This document shows, in pieces, positions 1-7,114 of a DNA stretch of 7,157 nucleotides (its first letter is position 1; each line of letters begins with the position of its first letter). The translations under genes and the position numbers were made by a program. A model generated the notes under the pieces. It was not told the DNA's origin. It saw only the letters and a list, made by a program, of their open reading frames with translations, and made no database searches. This DNA is from Candidatus Parabacteroides intestinavium (lineage in GTDB: Bacteria > Bacteroidota > Bacteroidia > Bacteroidales > Tannerellaceae), in assembly GCA_019118725.1 (NCBI GenBank), contig DWYO01000299.1, positions 1-7,157 of the forward strand. The letters run 5' to 3'.

Positions 1-44
1 TGTTTTTAATGGTGTAGACGGGATGTTGCTTTATAGATTTTTAT

Positions 45-52
45 TAAATTTG
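45..52 (+). promoter_or_regulatory. Candidate -7 promoter box of the fucosidase gene
   Basis: The sequence TAAATTTG matches the Bacteroidota primary sigma factor -7 consensus TAnnTTTG exactly. A GTTG at 25-28 could serve as the -33 element, but the spacing of 16 bases is shorter than usual. Transcription would begin near base 58-60, giving an A-rich leader of about 30 bases before the ATG at 89. The box lies downstream of the alternative ATG at 23, which argues against that start. Confidence 0.5.
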
Positions 53-88
53 TCCCAACTGAATAATAACAAACAAAAAACTACAAGT

Positions 89-1444
89 ATGAAATTAAAA
101 AACACTCTCTTGATTGCTCTTTCGTTCCTGACGACTGTAGGCATCCCGCTACGCGCGGAAACACCTGAACAAAAAGCTGAACGTATGGAATGGTTCTCAC
201 GGGCCAAGCTTGGAATCTTTATTCATTGGGGTATCTATTCCAAGGGGGAAACTTCTGAAAGCTGGGCGTTCCATAACAAGACGGTTACGCTGGATGATTA
301 TATGAAGCAGAAAGAGGCTTTTACCGCTTCGAACTATGATCCGGCCTATTGGGCTAAACTTATTAAAGAAAGTGGGGCGCAATATACGGTTATTACCACA
401 AAACATCATGATGGATTTGCGCTTTGGGATACCCAGGCGGGAGACTTTAGTGCGGTGAAATCTTCACCGGCGGGGCGTGACGTCCTAGCTCCTTTTGCTG
501 AAGAAGTGAGAAAGCAAGGCATAAAACTGGGATTCTATTATTCTTTGATAGATTGGCCGAGAGAGGATTATCCGAATATCTACCGGGAAGGGCCGGCGCG
601 CTATGATATTTACAAAGAGCCGGAACGCTGGAAGCATTTCGTGGATTTTAATTTCGCACAACTGAGAGAGTTGAATACAACCTGGAAACCGGATTTGTAT
701 TGGTTCGATGGGGATTGGGAGCAGAAAGCCGAGGACTGGAAGGCTAAAGAAATCGTAGAGATGCTCCGGGAAACCAATCCGGGTGTGATCGTCAATTCAC
801 GCATTCAAGGATATGGGGATTATGATACACCTGAACTGGGAGTACCTGTTACCCGTCCTGCATCCAAATGGTGGGAGACCTGTATGACAATCAATGATTC
901 GTGGGGGTATCGGATCGGTGATACCAATTATAAGAGCCAGATGGTTATCTTGCGTATGCTGGTGGACTGCATCAGCTTAGGCGGAAATTTGTTGTTGGAC
1001 ATCGGCCCCAAAGCGGATGGTACCATACCGGAAGAACAGATTGCCATTCTCAAAGAACTGGGGCGTTGGACCTCCAAGCATAAAGAGGCTATTTATGATA
1101 CGAAACCGGGCATTCCGGCCGGACATGTACAGGCCTATACTTCGCTGAGCCTGGATGGAAAGACTTTATACCTTTATTTACCTTATCGGCCGAATGAAAA
1201 TGTTGAGATAAAGGGGCTGAAGAGCCGTATCAAGGATGTGCGTGTGGTAGGAAACGATGCGAAATTGAAATGGATACGCTATAATGATATTTCGTGGAGT
1301 GAAGTACCGGGTGTATGCTATGTGGAGGTTCCGGAAAATGTCTTAGACGAACATATAACCGTATTGGCTGTAGACCTGGAAGAACCTATCCAGCTTTACC
1401 GGGGGTCCGGACAAGTGATTAGTTTCAATGATTATGACCATTAA
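89..1444 (+). CDS. Secreted GH29 alpha-L-fucosidase
   Basis: This 451-residue glycoside hydrolase family 29 enzyme should release alpha-linked L-fucose from glycans with retention of configuration. Residues 1-23 form a signal peptide (lysines, then a hydrophobic stretch, ending LRA before ETPEQ) with no lipobox, so a periplasmic location is likely. The catalytic barrel covers about 32-335. Visible family motifs are GIFIHWG (42-48), KHHDGFALWD (105-114), LYWFDGDW (203-210) and WETCMTINDSWGY (262-274). By family knowledge D207 is the nucleophile; E263 is my candidate acid/base. GGNLLLDIGPKADG (298-311) is the typical end of the barrel, and about 340-451 fits the C-terminal beta-sandwich. The open frame extends back to an ATG at 23, but only the ATG at 89 puts the signal peptide at the N-terminus, and a -7 box lies between them. 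The CBM9-like gene follows after 13 bases. Linkage preference (alpha-1,2/3/4/6) and GH29-A versus GH29-B cannot be read with certainty. Confidence 0.93.
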   Translation: MKLKNTLLIALSFLTTVGIPLRAETPEQKAERMEWFSRAKLGIFIHWGIYSKGETSESWAFHNKTVTLDDYMKQKEAFTASNYDPAYWAKLIKESGAQYTVITTKHHDGFALWDTQAGDFSAVKSSPAGRDVLAPFAEEVRKQGIKLGFYYSLIDWPREDYPNIYREGPARYDIYKEPERWKHFVDFNFAQLRELNTTWKPDLYWFDGDWEQKAEDWKAKEIVEMLRETNPGVIVNSRIQGYGDYDTPELGVPVTRPASKWWETCMTINDSWGYRIGDTNYKSQMVILRMLVDCISLGGNLLLDIGPKADGTIPEEQIAILKELGRWTSKHKEAIYDTKPGIPAGHVQAYTSLSLDGKTLYLYLPYRPNENVEIKGLKSRIKDVRVVGNDAKLKWIRYNDISWSEVPGVCYVEVPENVLDEHITVLAVDLEEPIQLYRGSGQVISFNDYDH

Positions 1445-1457
1445 ACGATTTTATTTC

Positions 1458-2516
1458 ATGAAAAGATTATTTCTATTTACCGCTTTGATGTGCATTACAT
1501 CAGCTGCTTTTGGCCAACAATCTTTGTTTGACCGTTATAAGGCTGTGCTTACCGAACCCCGGAGCTACGATTGCTTTCGTGCTGTAGACAAGATCACGAT
1601 TGACGGAAATCTGGATGAGAAGTCATGGGCGAGAGCTCAATCGTCAGAGGCTTTTGTGGATATTCGGGGGGAGGGATATCCGATACCTTCCAAATCGACT
1701 ACGGTCAAGATGTTATGGGACGATGATTACCTATATATTGCTGCTACCTTGATTGAGAGTAACATTGTGGCCAATTTGACCCAACGTGATACCATTATTT
1801 ATTATGATAATGATTTTGAAGTGTTCATCGATCCGGATGGAGATGGCATCCGTTATTTTGAATTCGAGAATAACGCACGAGGTGTCCTTTTCGACTTGAT
1901 GCTGGAAAAGCCCTACCGGAGCAATGGCTCTTTCTTTATTCCATGGGATTGTAAAGGATGGCAACTGGCTGTCGGCTTGAACGGTACTTTAAATAAGGAA
2001 GACGATGTGGATAATTCGTGGACGGTAGAGATGGCTATTCCCTTTGACGCATTGACGTATAATTTTGATAATCCGAAAAAATATTCCACTTGGCGGATCA
2101 ATTTCTCACGTGTTCAGCACTTGGTGAAAGGAGAACCGGAAGAGAATTGGGTATGGTCGCCAACCGGACGTGTGGATATGCACATGCCTGATCGCTGGGG
2201 ATTCTTGCATTTCCTGAATGCTCCGGTGGGAGCACGGATGAAAAGTGCCGGGCCGACTTTGGATATGAATGCCTATAAATTGCTTTGGGCCATGTTTTAT
2301 GCTCAATTGGATAATCAGAAAGAGAAAGGGAAATTTCTCCGTACGGTAGACGCTTTTGCCTTGACCGACACGGAATTGACAAGCATCGGCAAGGAGAGTC
2401 AGATTCGTGTGGAGGCTACCTCTTCGCAATTTATCATTGAGATTACCTTGCCCGAAAAAGGACAATATTATAGGGTAGATCATGATGGGAAATTTACAAT
2501 TGGAGATTTGAAGTAA
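1458..2516 (+). CDS. Secreted CBM9-like carbohydrate-binding protein
   Basis: This 352-residue protein carries a signal peptide (about 1-19, MKRLFLF...SAAFG, cleaved before QQ) and a family 9-like carbohydrate-binding domain at about 38-252. Recognisable elements are ITIDGNLDEKSW (46-57), VKMLWDDDYLYIAA (83-96), NDFEVFIDPDGDG (118-130), WTVEMAIPFDAL (188-199), WRINFSRV (212-219) and WSPTGRVDMHMPDRWGFLHF (233-252). No catalytic residues are recognisable, so glycan binding is the inferred role. The C-terminal part (about 268-352) is a helix (YKLLWAMFYAQLDNQKEKGKF) followed by predicted beta strands and resembles the small pilin-like tail seen on some CBM9-like proteins; that likeness is an impression. 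An ATG at 1428 overlaps the fucosidase end but would place ten residues before the signal peptide, so 1458 is preferred. The 13-base gap implies co-transcription with the fucosidase and a shared glycan substrate. Confidence 0.85.
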   Translation: MKRLFLFTALMCITSAAFGQQSLFDRYKAVLTEPRSYDCFRAVDKITIDGNLDEKSWARAQSSEAFVDIRGEGYPIPSKSTTVKMLWDDDYLYIAATLIESNIVANLTQRDTIIYYDNDFEVFIDPDGDGIRYFEFENNARGVLFDLMLEKPYRSNGSFFIPWDCKGWQLAVGLNGTLNKEDDVDNSWTVEMAIPFDALTYNFDNPKKYSTWRINFSRVQHLVKGEPEENWVWSPTGRVDMHMPDRWGFLHFLNAPVGARMKSAGPTLDMNAYKLLWAMFYAQLDNQKEKGKFLRTVDAFALTDTELTSIGKESQIRVEATSSQFIIEITLPEKGQYYRVDHDGKFTIGDLK

Positions 2517-2534
2517 TAAAATAGGGGATTTTTG

Positions 2535-2565
2535 TTTGCAGAATGAAATATTATTTATTTCTTTG
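2535..2565 (+). promoter_or_regulatory. Candidate promoter of the trpB2 gene
   Basis: A TTTG at 2535-2538 is followed after 19 bases by TTTCTTTG at 2558-2565. This has the Bacteroidota -33/-7 arrangement, with one mismatch to TAnnTTTG at the second base. Transcription would start near 2571, about 25 bases before the ATG at 2597. No terminator hairpin is evident in the 80 bases after the CBM9-like gene, so read-through from upstream is also possible. Confidence 0.4.
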
Positions 2566-2596
2566 CTGACAAAATTGTTAACATAAGCGGAAAATC

Positions 2597-3958
2597 ATGA
2601 CAACAAAGAAGTTTTTATTGCAGGAAAAGGACATCCCAACGGCTTGGTATAATATTGTAGCCGATATGAAGAACAAACCGATGCCTATCCTGAATCCAAA
2701 GACTAAACAACCCATGAAAGAGGAGGATTTGTATCCGCTCTTTTCTAAAGCTGTTTCTCATCAGGAAATGAATACGACCGATGCCTGGATAGAAATCCCG
2801 GAAGAGGTGCGCGAATTGTATAAAGTATGGCGTCCTACTCCGCTGGTCCGTGCCGCAGGGCTGGAAAAAGCATTGGATACGCCGGCGCATATCTATTTCA
2901 AAAATGAGAGTGTGAGCCCTATCGGCTCGCACAAGTTGAACTCAGCTTTAGCTCAAGCCTATTATTGTAAGCAGGAGGGGGTAACGAATATTACGACCGA
3001 AACCGGTGCCGGACAATGGGGGGCAGCTTTATCTTATGCGGCTAAGGCCTTCGGTTTGGAACTGGCGGTTTATATGGTAAAGGTCAGCTATCATCAGAAA
3101 CCTTACCGCCGTTCGATTATGCAAACTTTCGGATCACAGGTGATTGCCTCTCCGAGTATGAGTACGAAGGCGGGACGTAAGATCCTGACTGATCATCCGA
3201 ATTATCAAGGAAGCTTGGGTACGGCAATTTCTGAGGCGGTCGAGTTGGCTATGAGTACCCCGAACTGCAAATATACATTGGGTAGCGTGTTGAATCACGT
3301 GATGTTGCATCAGACGGTAATTGGTCTGGAAGCCGAGAAGCAAATGGAAATGGCAGGTGAATATCCGGATGTGGTGATAGCCTGCTTTGGCGGAGGTTCG
3401 AATTTCTCTGGAATTGCTTTCCCTTTCATGCGTCATAAATTGCTGGAAGGAAAAAATTTGCGTATTGTGGCCGCAGAACCGGCATCTTGCCCGAAATTGA
3501 CACGTGGACAATTCCAATATGATTTTGGAGATGAGGCAGGTTATACGCCTTTGATTCCGATGTTCACACTGGGGCACAATTTCGCGCCGGCAAATATCCA
3601 TGCAGGCGGATTGCGTTATCATGGTGCCGGCTCTATTGTCAGCCAATTGATGAAGGATGGCATGATGGAGGCCGTAGATGTACAACAATTGGAAACGTTC
3701 GAAGCCGCGACTTTGTTTGCTCAATGTGAGGGCATTATTCCGGCTCCGGAATCGGCTCATGCGATTGCCACTGCTATCCGTGAGGCTAAGCAGGCCAAGC
3801 TGGAAGGAAAGCCTAAGACGATCCTGTTCAACCTTTCCGGACATGGATTGATTGATATGGCGGCCTATGACCTGTATTTGGCTGGTGATCTGCGTAATTA
3901 TGAAGTAACCGATGAGGAGGTGAAGCATAACCTTTCTGAATTGGAACAGATTATTTGA
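2597..3958 (+). CDS. trpB: TrpB2-type tryptophan synthase beta chain (PLP enzyme)
   Basis: This 453-residue cytoplasmic enzyme belongs to the TrpB2 (TrpB-like) branch of tryptophan synthase beta chains, which join indole and L-serine into L-tryptophan using pyridoxal phosphate. The long N-terminal extension and total length fit TrpB2; classical TrpB1 has about 400 residues. K113 in GSHKLN is the expected PLP-binding lysine. E135 in TETGAGQWG matches the catalytic glutamate region; W141 stands where TrpB1 has His. GGGSN (265-269) is the cofactor phosphate loop, followed by HAGGLRYHG (335-343), CEGIIPAPESAHA (377-389) and SGHG (414-417), where the Ser should contact the pyridine nitrogen. No trpA or other trp gene is visible nearby, which fits the usual stand-alone position of TrpB2. 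The likely role is indole salvage or tryptophan synthesis without TrpA. Activity on a related nucleophile such as phosphoserine or another indole-like substrate is not excluded. Confidence 0.93.
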   Translation: MTTKKFLLQEKDIPTAWYNIVADMKNKPMPILNPKTKQPMKEEDLYPLFSKAVSHQEMNTTDAWIEIPEEVRELYKVWRPTPLVRAAGLEKALDTPAHIYFKNESVSPIGSHKLNSALAQAYYCKQEGVTNITTETGAGQWGAALSYAAKAFGLELAVYMVKVSYHQKPYRRSIMQTFGSQVIASPSMSTKAGRKILTDHPNYQGSLGTAISEAVELAMSTPNCKYTLGSVLNHVMLHQTVIGLEAEKQMEMAGEYPDVVIACFGGGSNFSGIAFPFMRHKLLEGKNLRIVAAEPASCPKLTRGQFQYDFGDEAGYTPLIPMFTLGHNFAPANIHAGGLRYHGAGSIVSQLMKDGMMEAVDVQQLETFEAATLFAQCEGIIPAPESAHAIATAIREAKQAKLEGKPKTILFNLSGHGLIDMAAYDLYLAGDLRNYEVTDEEVKHNLSELEQII

Positions 3959-4097
3959 TTTAAGCATAGCAATACTTGGATCGTAAATGGCTATGAGGAT
4001 ATCCTCCTATCTCTTTAGGAGAGACAGGCAATGCGTCAGCGTATAGTCTGGATGAGGAATCGATGACATATAGCAAGGATGAGCATCAGATGTAAAG

Positions 4098-4147
4098 AAA
4101 GCCCTGCTCGTGGAAATGTGGTTTCTACGAGGGGGCTTTATATTTTT
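4098..4147 (+). terminator. Rho-independent terminator after trpB2
   Basis: The left arm at 4098-4116 (AAAGCCCTGCTCGTGGAAA) pairs with the right arm at 4122-4139 (TTTCTACGAGGGGGCTTT) across a loop of about five bases, with a one-base bulge and a single mismatch. A T-rich tail (TTTATATTTTT) follows directly. It ends the trpB2 transcript about 140 bases after its stop codon. The reverse orientation also has a T-containing tail, but no opposing gene needs it. Confidence 0.8.
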
Positions 4148-4250
4148 GAGCAGATGCGTTTATTAACCTAAAAATAACATTCAGATAACCTTCTGGCAGG
4201 AAAAGAGCAACTACTTTTGTCTTGTCGAAAGTAATAAACATATTTTTTCG

Positions 4251-4258
4251 TAAGTTTG
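4251..4258 (+). promoter_or_regulatory. Candidate -7 box for the DUF2461-sppA unit
   Basis: TAAGTTTG followed by CA matches the Bacteroidota -7 consensus TAnnTTTG exactly and lies 28 bases before the ATG at 4287. A clear -33 TTTG at the usual distance is missing; the nearest TTG is at 4222-4224, with a spacing of 26. It lies downstream of the trpB2 terminator, so it probably starts a new transcript that includes the DUF2461 gene and sppA. Confidence 0.5.
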
Positions 4259-4286
4259 CATAGACTAAAGGTAAAATTGAAAAGTT

Positions 4287-4946
4287 ATGAATGAACAAAT
4301 ATTTCAGTTCTTGCGTGAGTTGAGGATGAACAATAACCGGAATTGGTTTCAGGAGAACAAAACACGTTTTGATGTGTTGCGTCAGGCATTTATAGAAGAG
4401 GTGCAGCAGTTGATAGACCGTATTGCTTTGTTTGACCCGGAAATAGCCGGTACAGAAGCTAAAAGTTGCTTGTTCCGTATTTATCGGGATATTCGTTTCT
4501 CGCCCAATAAACTTCCTTACAAGCAGCACTTTGCGGCTTATATTGCCAAAGGCGGAAAGAATAGTGAGCGAGGTGGTTATTACCTCCATTTAGAACCGGA
4601 TAATAGTCTGCTTTCGGGTGGAATCTGGTGTCCTTCGCCTCAGTTGTTAAAAAGTCTCCGTAAGGATATTTATGATAACCTGGATGAGTTCGTGGGCATT
4701 TTGGAGAATCCGGAATTTAAAGCTGTTTATCCTTCGTTGGATGGCGAGATGCTGAAGCGGATGCCGGCCGGGTTTCCGGCAGATATGGAGCATGGGGATA
4801 TTCTCCGGCATAAAGATTTCTGCGTGTATACGCCTAAACCGGATGAGTTCTTTTTTCAAGAGGATTGGATGGACAAAGTGATAGCCGATTTTCGTTTGCT
4901 GCAACCTTTCAACCGTTTCTTGAATTATACGGTGGATAATGTATGA
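4287..4946 (+). CDS. DUF2461 family protein of unknown function
   Basis: This 219-residue protein has no signal peptide or membrane segment and should be cytoplasmic. It matches the DUF2461 family (TIGR02453 type) over its full length. Hallmarks are LRMNNNRNWFQENK (12-25), FRIYRDIRFSPNKLPYK (63-79), the strand GGYYLHLEPDNSLLSGGIW (96-114) and RHKDF (174-178). The conserved Arg/Asp/Lys cluster at 64-79 suggests a binding or catalytic surface, but no biochemical role is established for the family as far as I know. The protein is of usual length and looks intact. The start is well placed: an exact -7 box sits 28 bases upstream and the conserved region begins almost at once. sppA begins 53 bases after its stop, with no terminator or -7 box between them, so co-transcription is likely. 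A functional link to SppA is not shown. Confidence 0.88.
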   Translation: MNEQIFQFLRELRMNNNRNWFQENKTRFDVLRQAFIEEVQQLIDRIALFDPEIAGTEAKSCLFRIYRDIRFSPNKLPYKQHFAAYIAKGGKNSERGGYYLHLEPDNSLLSGGIWCPSPQLLKSLRKDIYDNLDEFVGILENPEFKAVYPSLDGEMLKRMPAGFPADMEHGDILRHKDFCVYTPKPDEFFFQEDWMDKVIADFRLLQPFNRFLNYTVDNV

Positions 4947-4999
4947 AGTTGATAAGAAAACAAATTGACCGGAATAATAATCAAATTAATTAGATAAAG

Positions 5000-6769
5000 A
5001 TGAAACAGTTTTTTAAGTCGATGTTCGCCTCTGTGCTGGGCGTACTTATTGCAATGGGCGTGATTATCTTAGGCGGCCTTGCATTATTGATGGGGATCGC
5101 TGCTTCAAGCGGATCCAGTTCTACGTATGTTCCTAAAGATAATTCGGTATTGAAATTATCTTTGAAAGGAAGTCTGTCGGATACAGCTACAGAGAATCCT
5201 TTCGGAAGTCTGATGGGAGAGGAAGATGAGTCTTTGGCGGTTCAAGATGTGGTAAAGGCTATTCGTACCGCAAAAGTAAATGAAAAAATCAAAGGTATCT
5301 ATCTGGATGCTGTTGGAGTAAGTGGTGGATTTGCCGGATTTGAAGCTATCCGTCGAGAATTGGCTGATTTTAAGGAAAGCGGAAAGTTTATTGTAGCTTA
5401 CTCAGATATGTACACGCAGGGATGTTATTATCTGGCCAGCGTGGCGGATTCGGTATTTGTCAATCCGCAAGGTGGTGCAGGATTGGTGGGATTGGCCTCA
5501 CAGGGCTTGTTTATTAAAGATTTGGCCGCTAAGTTAGGAATTGAATATTACATTTTCAAGGTGGGTACCTATAAGAGCGCTGTGGAGCCCTATTTTATGG
5601 ATAAGTTCAGTGACGCCAATCGTGAGCAATTGACCTCTTTCTTAGGAAGTATTTGGGGAAACATGACGAGTGCTATCTGCGAGTCCCGTCATATCCAGCC
5701 GGATGAGATGAACCGCTTCCTGAATGAAGGACTGGCTATGGAAGATGCCCAGGTTTTGGTGGATTATAAGTTGGTTGACGGACTGCGTTACCGTAAAGAG
5801 GCAGAAGATTGTGTAAAACGCATGGCCGGCCAGGATCTCAAGGAAAAGATGGTTACTTCCAGTGTCAAGAATCTATTATCCGTAAAGCAGGATAAAAAGG
5901 AAAAAGAGAATAAAATAGCGGTACTGTATGCCGAAGGCTCTATTCAGGATGACGACAACTCTTTTATGAGTGCCGGAGCTTCTATTATATCTGAAAAGAT
6001 GGCTGATGAATTGCGCAAGCTGGCTGATGATGAGGACGTGAAGGCTGTGGTATTCCGGGTAAATTCACCGGGCGGAAGTGCTTATATCTCTGAACAGATA
6101 TGGAAAGCGGTTACTGAGTTGAAAGAGGAAAAGCCGATTGTCGTTTCTATGGGGGATTATGCGGCTTCGGGCGGATATTACATCTCGTGTGCAGCCAATA
6201 AGATTGTTGCGGAGAAAACTACCTTGACCGGGTCTATTGGTGTGTTTGGTGTTGTACGGAATATGGCCGGAACAGCACAGAAGTTGGGGGTAAAGACAGA
6301 TATTGTCAAGACAAATACTTATGCGGATTTAGGCGATATGACTCGTCCTATGCGTGAGGATGAGAAGGCTTTGATTCAACATGGCGTGGAACGGACATAC
6401 GATTTGTTCTTGACCCGTTGTTCTGATGGACGTGGCATGAGTAAGGATTCCATTGATCATATCGGGCAGGGACGTGTCTGGACTGGTGAACAGGCCTTGG
6501 AACGTGGGCTGGTCGATAAGCTTGGCGGATTGGATGTCGCTATCGAAGAGGCTGCAAGTTTAGCGGGCGTTACCGATTATTCTGTTACTAAGGCGAACAC
6601 GAAGAAGGATTTCTTTACCGAGTATATGGAAAAAGCGTTAGGAGAAGCGAAAGTGTCGGTCGTTAAGTCGGTCTTGGGCGAAGATTTTTCAATTTATTCT
6701 ACGCTTCAGCAAATGAAAGGGAATACCGGAATTCAGACGCGGATGCCTTATCTGATTCAGGGTTTATAA
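5000..6769 (+). CDS. sppA: Signal peptide peptidase SppA, 67K type (protease IV)
   Basis: This 589-residue inner-membrane serine protease of family S49 degrades signal peptides after their release by signal peptidase. One N-terminal membrane anchor (about 8-35, FMSVL-like hydrophobic stretch rich in Gly, Leu and Ile) leaves the rest outside the cytoplasm. As in E. coli SppA, two tandem S49 domains are present: an N-terminal half (about 48-270) and a C-terminal half (about 303-520). The catalytic pair is visible: K192 in GTYKSAVEPY (189-198, equivalent to E. coli K209) and S390 in GDYAASGGYY (385-394, equivalent to S409). Supporting motifs are RVNSPGGSA (353-361) and TGSIGVFG (410-417). Both catalytic residues are intact and the length is typical for the double-domain form, so an active enzyme is expected. 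It follows the DUF2461 gene in the same direction and is followed by a long hairpin that probably ends the unit. Confidence 0.95.
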   Translation: MKQFFKSMFASVLGVLIAMGVIILGGLALLMGIAASSGSSSTYVPKDNSVLKLSLKGSLSDTATENPFGSLMGEEDESLAVQDVVKAIRTAKVNEKIKGIYLDAVGVSGGFAGFEAIRRELADFKESGKFIVAYSDMYTQGCYYLASVADSVFVNPQGGAGLVGLASQGLFIKDLAAKLGIEYYIFKVGTYKSAVEPYFMDKFSDANREQLTSFLGSIWGNMTSAICESRHIQPDEMNRFLNEGLAMEDAQVLVDYKLVDGLRYRKEAEDCVKRMAGQDLKEKMVTSSVKNLLSVKQDKKEKENKIAVLYAEGSIQDDDNSFMSAGASIISEKMADELRKLADDEDVKAVVFRVNSPGGSAYISEQIWKAVTELKEEKPIVVSMGDYAASGGYYISCAANKIVAEKTTLTGSIGVFGVVRNMAGTAQKLGVKTDIVKTNTYADLGDMTRPMREDEKALIQHGVERTYDLFLTRCSDGRGMSKDSIDHIGQGRVWTGEQALERGLVDKLGGLDVAIEEAASLAGVTDYSVTKANTKKDFFTEYMEKALGEAKVSVVKSVLGEDFSIYSTLQQMKGNTGIQTRMPYLIQGL

Positions 6770-6824
6770 GTCACTGTCTGATTCCCAGCCCTTTGATCTG
6801 ACGGGGCTGATAGAATAGCGGCAA

Positions 6825-6900
6825 GCTCCTGCGAATTGGCTCTTTTCCGAACTTGCATTTACGGAATGGCCGGTTCGCAGAAGCATCTTTTATTTTTGTA
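6825..6900 (+). terminator. Long hairpin with T-rich tail after sppA
   Basis: The arm at 6825-6840 (GCTCCTGCGAATTGGC) pairs with 6869-6884 (GCCGGTTCGCAGAAGC) over 16 positions, with one mismatch and two G-T pairs. A nested inner stem TTCCG (6845-6849) with CGGAA (6862-6866) closes a 12-base loop. ATCTTTTATTTTTG follows, so this is a good candidate for the sppA terminator. Its size and two-tier shape are larger than a minimal terminator. A weaker stem CAGCCC/GGGCTG (6786-6809) lies just upstream and has no T tract. Confidence 0.6.
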
Positions 6901-6901
6901 A

Positions 6902-7073
6902 GAAGCTGTTTGGAACTTATTCCAGCTTTTTGTAAAAAATGTTTTTGAGGATTTTTGTTTGTTCTTATGAGGAGCATAGCGGGCTATGTGACGAATAAGA
7001 ACGGGGAAAAAGACCGGAAACAAATTTAGAAAAAGCTGCATAACTATTTTCCGAAGAAATTCAAAACAGCTTC
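6902..7073. mobile_element. MITE-like inverted-repeat element
   Basis: A 172-base segment has inverted ends: the left end GAAGCTGTTTGGAA and the complement of the right end GAAGCTGTTTTGAA agree at 13 of 14 positions. The symmetry continues inward imperfectly, with AGCTTTTT (6924-6931) facing AAAAAGCT (7030-7037) and GTTCTTAT (6961-6968) facing ATAAGAAC (6995-7002), and it meets at CATAGC-GG-GCTATG (6975-6988). TAA stands directly outside each end (6899-6901 and 7074-7076), consistent with a 3-base target duplication. It carries no transposase or credible gene. A transcript would fold into one long hairpin, so it could also act as a structured RNA or terminator. Its mobility is inferred from structure alone. 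Confidence 0.6.
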
Positions 7074-7114
7074 TAAGTAACTAATTCTTTTTATTGTACT
7101 TTTACCAGTTACCC

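Larger units (their letters stand above)
3959..4286. other. 328-base gap between trpB2 and the DUF2461 gene
   Basis: This gap holds no gene I can support. Its first part (3959-4096) contains the palindrome GAGGATATCCTC (3995-4006), a small CTCCTA/TAGGAG stem (4004-4020), and a short stop-free stretch at 3997-4095 ending in TAA with ordinary-looking codons. The middle holds a strong terminator hairpin (4098-4147). The last part (4148-4286) is AT-rich and carries the -7 box for the next gene, plus a small inverted repeat TACTTT/AAAGTA flanking 4218-4227. I see no tRNA-like fold. Confidence 0.6.

Noticed and set aside
23..88. N-terminal extension of the fucosidase starting at 23
   Set aside because: It would bury the signal peptide behind 22 residues, and an exact -7 box (45-52) falls inside it.
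3134..3967. 277-codon open frame on the - strand opposite trpB2
   Set aside because: It lies almost wholly antisense to a well-conserved PLP enzyme, its translation shows no recognisable domain and is rich in Arg, Gln and His as expected for a shadow frame.
3995..4006. Perfect palindrome GAGGATATCCTC as an operator
   Set aside because: A 12-base palindrome can occur by chance, it lies just after trpB2 and far from any promoter, and no second copy was noticed.
4125..4589. 154-codon open frame on the - strand
   Set aside because: It overlaps the trpB2 terminator, the promoter region and the conserved first half of the DUF2461 gene, and no family is recognisable.
6771..7041. Two overlapping - strand open frames of 68 and 60 codons
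   Set aside because: They run through the terminator hairpin and the MITE-like element; their translations are low-complexity and show no domain. The inverted repeat explains the region better.
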